Shown: one piece after another, positions 19,389 through 22,500 of the stretch
Layout: every line of letters begins with the position of its first letter
Numbering within the stretch: the stretch's first letter is position 1
From: Prorocentrum cordatum
Lineage: Eukaryota > Sar > Dinophyceae > Prorocentrales > Prorocentraceae
Assembly: GCA_963575745.1 (NCBI GenBank)
Contig: CAUYUJ010001695.1
Coordinates: forward strand, 20,001-42,500
DNA length: 22,500 nucleotides
Direction: 5' to 3'
The notes under the pieces: model-generated
Database searches by the model: none
The model's input: the letters and a program-made list of their open reading frames with translations, nothing else
Told to the model about the DNA's origin: nothing
Translations under genes and position numbers: made by a program

Positions 19389-19886
19389 GTGCTTCTCGGT
19401 TTGCTCGTGCGCAATTCCTGCGTCACGGTGGTGAGGCGTTCCCTGCGGCCAGTGTTCGTGCAAACTCCTGCCTCACAGTAGTGCTGTGGCCCTTTTTTGT
19501 TCTCCCTCGTTGCAACACTCGCAGTGCCACCCGTGTCTACTGGAGAGCGGCTTTGCGGCGACCCGCGCGGTACTGTGCCCTGGCCGCCGTCGCCGTGCTC
19601 CCGGTCCAGGCGCCGTCTCTCCCCCTGCCGTGTCGCCTCGCCTTTGTCCCCCGAGCTTGCTGTCCGGCCGCCCACGCTGGGCGTGCACGGGGAAGAGGTC
19701 CGATATTCTCACACCCGCTGCTGCTCCAGCTGTCTTCATTGATGTGGCCAGGCTTCTCTTTTATTTGTTCTTCTGTCAGGTCGTCGCTTCTTGCCTGGTG
19801 TGCACTTTGGGAAGGGAAGTGGTGCTGCATTGTTGCCTGCTTCGCTGAAATTCCATATTTCGCTTGCACTCTTGCTTCTCCTGCCT

Positions 19887-19888
<2 letters not shown>

Positions 19889-19921
<33 letters not shown>
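19889..19921. repeat. TC microsatellite, about 16 units
   Basis: A clean run of TC dinucleotides on the plus strand, following CCTGTTC. Confidence 0.95.
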
Positions 19922-19923
<2 letters not shown>

Positions 19924-20262
19924 TGCCCGCGCGCGCGGGACCCATCGCCCTAGCGTCTTCAATAGGCCGGGGGAGCCGCCCCCTTCTTGAGGGCAGGCGC
20001 CGGCGCCATGGGGCGCTTCAGGGCAGGTGGGTCGGCGTGGGCTGCGTTCTCTCTTCCTTCCCAAAAGGAGCCCTAGGAAGGGCGGTGGGAGACCCGACCG
20101 TGGACGCGGGCACCCTGCGCTCCGCCTCGTCCACTTCTCTCTGGGTGGCCACTTCTCTCTGGGGGGCAAGCCGGGGCGCCGCGGGGGTCCGCGGGCCGGG
20201 CGCGCGCGCGGCGCCGCGGGGCGCGCGGCGGGCGTCCGACCTGTGGCCGCCGCTGCAGGAGC

Positions 20263-20289
20263 AAAAAAAAAAAAAAAAACAAAAAAAAA
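20263..20289 (+). repeat. A-rich tract (A17 C A9)
   Basis: Seventeen A, one C and nine A stand alone in very GC-rich sequence. It could be the poly(A) tail of a retroposed transcript ending near 20262 on the plus strand. No target duplication is evident. Confidence 0.8.
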
Positions 20290-20454
20290 CGGCACAGAAC
20301 AGCGGCGCGCGGGCGCAAGAACTTCCGCAAACCCAGCTCGCCGCAGCAGGGGGGAGCTCCTCGTTGCCAGCCGCCCCTGCCGACCCCCACAGGAGTTTGC
20401 CAAGACACGCAGGCAAGCCTAGAGATCCCCTCACGCGGATCCTCCGGGCAACGG

Positions 20455-20870
20455 GGCGGTCCGCTGGGACCTGGGGCCCTAAACTGGCCGGGCACGTGAT
20501 CCGCTGCAGTGCCGGAATCGGCGCAGGCGAGAGGGGCAGCACTCCGTGGCAACGCGCACTGGCGCCATCCTGCGAAGCGCCGGAGCCGAGGATGGACCCG
20601 AAGTCAGCAGCATCAGTGCTGGGAACGGCACGTGCGAGAAGGGCACGCTGGGGCAGCAGTATGTAGCGGCATCCTGGGAGACGCAAGATCCGAAGCTGGA
20701 GCCAAACGTCAGCAGCCACAGCGCCGGGATCGGCACGTGCACGAAGAGAAGGCTGGGGCAGAGAGCTCTAGCGATATCCTGCACGACGCAGGAACCAGAA
20801 AGAGGAAACCAGACGTCATCAGCTGCAGGGCTGCGGGCACGCGACAGCACGAGCCCAAGAGGGGCCCAGG
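20455..20870 (+). pseudogene. Decayed PPR-type repeat gene (35-residue repeats)
   Basis: About four units of 105-107 bp encode degenerate pentatricopeptide-type repeats. Unit 1 reads CSAGIGAGERGSTPWQRALA. After a frameshift near 20595, units 2 and 3 read SAGNGTCEKGTLGQQYVA and SAGIGTCTKRRLGQRALA, separated by PKLEPNVSSH. Unit 4 decays into LRARDSTS. These match the pattern of dinoflagellate PPR repeats with SAGISACEKG and PDVISY-type linkers, which are organellar RNA-binding proteins in intact form. Here conserved positions are lost, the frame shifts, and no start or end is evident, so I call a pseudogene. An intact exon with non-canonical splicing is a less likely alternative. Confidence 0.75.
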
Positions 20871-21205
20871 CCTGGCCAGCAGGGCCGCTGCCGGTGCTGC
20901 TCCAGCAGCCGGACCCGCACCCTGGGAGGCCCCAACTGGAGGGGTGGACCAGTGATGGCGGGCTCCGCACACTGCCTCAGGCCCATAGCGAACAGGAGGG
21001 CGCGTAGGGCAGGACTGGCTCGGGCGGGGTGCCGCTTGGCCCACGGCTCGCTTTATACATCGCCGCCTTAAAAAAAAATGACTGGGTTTGCAGGGAGGGA
21101 GGGGGGTGGGAGGGGTGAGGTATTAAGGCAAGACAACAAGACCTGCAACTACACCCTTACCGCCACAACGGCGACTGGCAGTAACAGGGTGGAAGGTGAG
21201 ACGAG
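20871..21205. other. No gene recognised
   Basis: This is the GC-rich tail of the PPR-type remnant, followed by a nine-base A run near 21070 and a G-rich stretch (21089-21120). I see nothing else. Confidence 0.5.
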
Positions 21206-21506
21206 GCGGCCGCGCATCCACCTACAGGCCCCGCCTCCCAGGCGTGGGGCGGGGCTGCAGCGCGCCCGCCTGCAGGCCCAACGCCCAGGCCCTGGACAAC
21301 CCCAGCGCTGAAGAGCAAGGAAGCGAGCAGGGCAGCAGAAAGCGACGAGCGGGACAGGCGCGGGCAGGAAAGAAGCCTGGCGACGAGGAGGAACGAGGAG
21401 CGGAGCGGGGGCGGGAGGTGAACAGGGCTGCCGCGCACCCGCCTGCGGGCCCCACCTCCTGGGCGTGGGACGGGGCTGCCACGCGCCCGCCGGTGGGCCC
21501 CACACC
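21206..21506 (+). repeat. Two pairs of GC-rich direct repeats (about 48 bp)
   Basis: Related units start at 21206, 21254, 21427 and 21475. The core is CGCGC-x-CCGCCTGC-x-GGCCC, followed in the first and third units by a C-rich block ending in GGCGTGGG-x-CGGGG. Units 1-2 and 3-4 form two blocks 221 bp apart. Unrelated purine-rich sequence lies between the blocks. Confidence 0.65.
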
Positions 21507-22475
21507 CTGCCCCCGCCGCCCGCTCCAAGGCCCCGCTCGCCTGCGCCAGGTCCGCCGCTGAGCCTCTGGAAGCTCGTCCAGTCCAGAGGGTGGCCGCTAG
21601 GGCCCCGCCAGCACAGCGACCAGCAGCAACGCTGCCAGCGACGCGACCGCGACAACGACCAGCACAAGGAGGAGGACGAGGAGGACGAGGAGCAGCAGGA
21701 GGCAGACAGCGCTGCGCGGAGGAAGGAGCAGGAGGGAGCGGAGAGAGGCCCAGGAGGACGCAAGGAGGAGGAGGCCAAGGGGGCGCCGCCGCAAGCTCAC
21801 GAGGGGCGTCAGGATGCGCGCCAGAGCGGGCCTGGAGTGTGGGCGGGCAGAGGTCTCTGGCCCCGTGGCCGCGCCGAAGGAGGACGAAGCGGCAGAGGCC
21901 CCAGCTGCGAGGCGGGAGGCGGCAACAGAGGAGAGGAGGGAAGCAGCCACACGGCTGCTGCTGGCGGCCAGGGGGCAAAAGCGCGAGCCAGACGAGGAGC
22001 GCGGCGGGAGGCCCCTTGGCCGCCACGCCCTGGCGAGGCCAGCAGGCCAGGAAGCCCGAGGACGAGCCCGCGAGGAAGGACTCGCCCTGGCGACACGACT
22101 CGGCGTGGCCACGGCAGGAGGCCAGCGCGTGGACAGCGCCAGGCCCACAGCGCCGAGACGGGCGAGAGCGGGGACGCGGCCCCCAGCCAGGCGCCGCGGA
22201 GGCGCAGGCCGAGGCCCGCGCCGACGCCGCCGCGAGCGCTCACGCGCCAAGGAGGCCAGCGCGCGCAGAGGCCAGCGCCGCGGCGGCCCACCGCGCCTCC
22301 GCGTGCCTCGTGCAGCACGGCCCAGGGCCGAGGAGGCCAGCCCGCGAGGCCAGAGCCAACGCCGCCGCGAGGGCCCACGCGGAGGAGCGCGGCCCTCGGC
22401 CAGGGCGCTGAGCCGCGAGGCCCACGCCCGCGGCTGCCCGCTGCCCGCCGCCCGCGGCCGCAGCGCGGGCGCTCG
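21507..22475. other. GC-rich, stop-poor low-complexity sequence
   Basis: Several plus and minus frames are open for hundreds of bases because stops are rare in this composition. One plus frame, from an ATG at about 21813 to the window end, gives a Glu/Arg/Ala-rich reading with KEDEAAEAPAARREAATEE and REAATRLLLAARGQKREPDE. It could be a real charged coiled-coil protein cut by the window edge. No motif supports it over the other frames, so I do not call a gene. Confidence 0.35.
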
Positions 22476-22500
22476 GCGAAGAAGAAGAAGAAGAAGAAGA
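22476..22500 (+). repeat. GAA microsatellite at the window edge
   Basis: GAA repeats about seven times and runs off the end, so its length is unknown. Confidence 0.85.

Larger units (their letters stand above)
18976..20454. other. Region 3' of the LINE, no gene recognised
   Basis: This may include the LINE 3' untranslated region. It holds two degenerate direct repeats (19245-19388), a TC microsatellite (19889-19921), two near-identical 18-bp units with CACTTCTCTCTGGG at about 20131-20166, and an A-rich tract (20263-20289). Open frames in several registers are compositional. I see no intact gene. Confidence 0.5.

Overview
The window comes from a dinoflagellate nuclear genome. The strongest single marker is a near-perfect copy (21 of 22 positions) of the dinoflagellate trans-spliced leader (DinoSL) at 16807-16828 on the minus strand. 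Other supporting signs are high GC, short introns with non-canonical ends, one intron with terminal inverted repeats (introner-like), and decayed 35-residue PPR-type repeats. Several protein segments resemble, from memory only, multicopy families of Prorocentrum-like genomes; the genus is a guess.

The central reading is a nested insertion. A decayed non-LTR retrotransposon (LINE) lies on the plus strand in two pieces: about 1190-3043 (endonuclease, then reverse transcriptase up to motif A) and 17277-18975 (reverse transcriptase motifs B and C, then a C-terminal Cys/His motif). The 14,225 bp between them, 3044-17268, begin and end with a perfect 12-bp inverted repeat (TTCGTTTGCACG / CGTGCAAACGAA) and are flanked by an 8-bp direct repeat (TCCGTGGC at 3036-3043 and 17269-17276). 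Taking out the insert with one copy of the 8-mer rejoins the reverse transcriptase reading frame exactly. This is the signature of a large DNA transposon.

Inside the insert there are two genes, both on the minus strand. Nearest the right end is a four-part reading (DinoSL, exon 1, exon 2, exon 3) at 16828-11544 that joins three separate open stretches into one predicted protein of about 1416 residues. It has hAT-like transposase features: WDET, a D-x-A-S-x-N block followed by C-x2-H, a C-E-R-S block after a long insertion, plus an HMG-box-like segment and a Cys-rich C-terminus. An 8-bp target duplication fits the hAT superfamily. The second gene, 9759-5608, has two exons and predicts about 1295 residues with an N-terminal Cys cluster; its function is unknown, and a degraded DinoSL-like sequence lies 61 bp before its start. 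Between the genes is an array of about 44-bp palindromic repeats whose stem motif recurs near the left end.

To the right of the LINE are degenerate direct repeats, a TC microsatellite, an A-rich tract, a PPR-type pseudogene (20455-20870), GC-rich direct repeats and low-complexity sequence that runs off the window. The likely order of events is: LINE insertion, partial LINE decay, insertion of the 14.2-kb element, and at some stage intron gain in a transposase gene that derives from a retroposed, spliced-leader-bearing mRNA.
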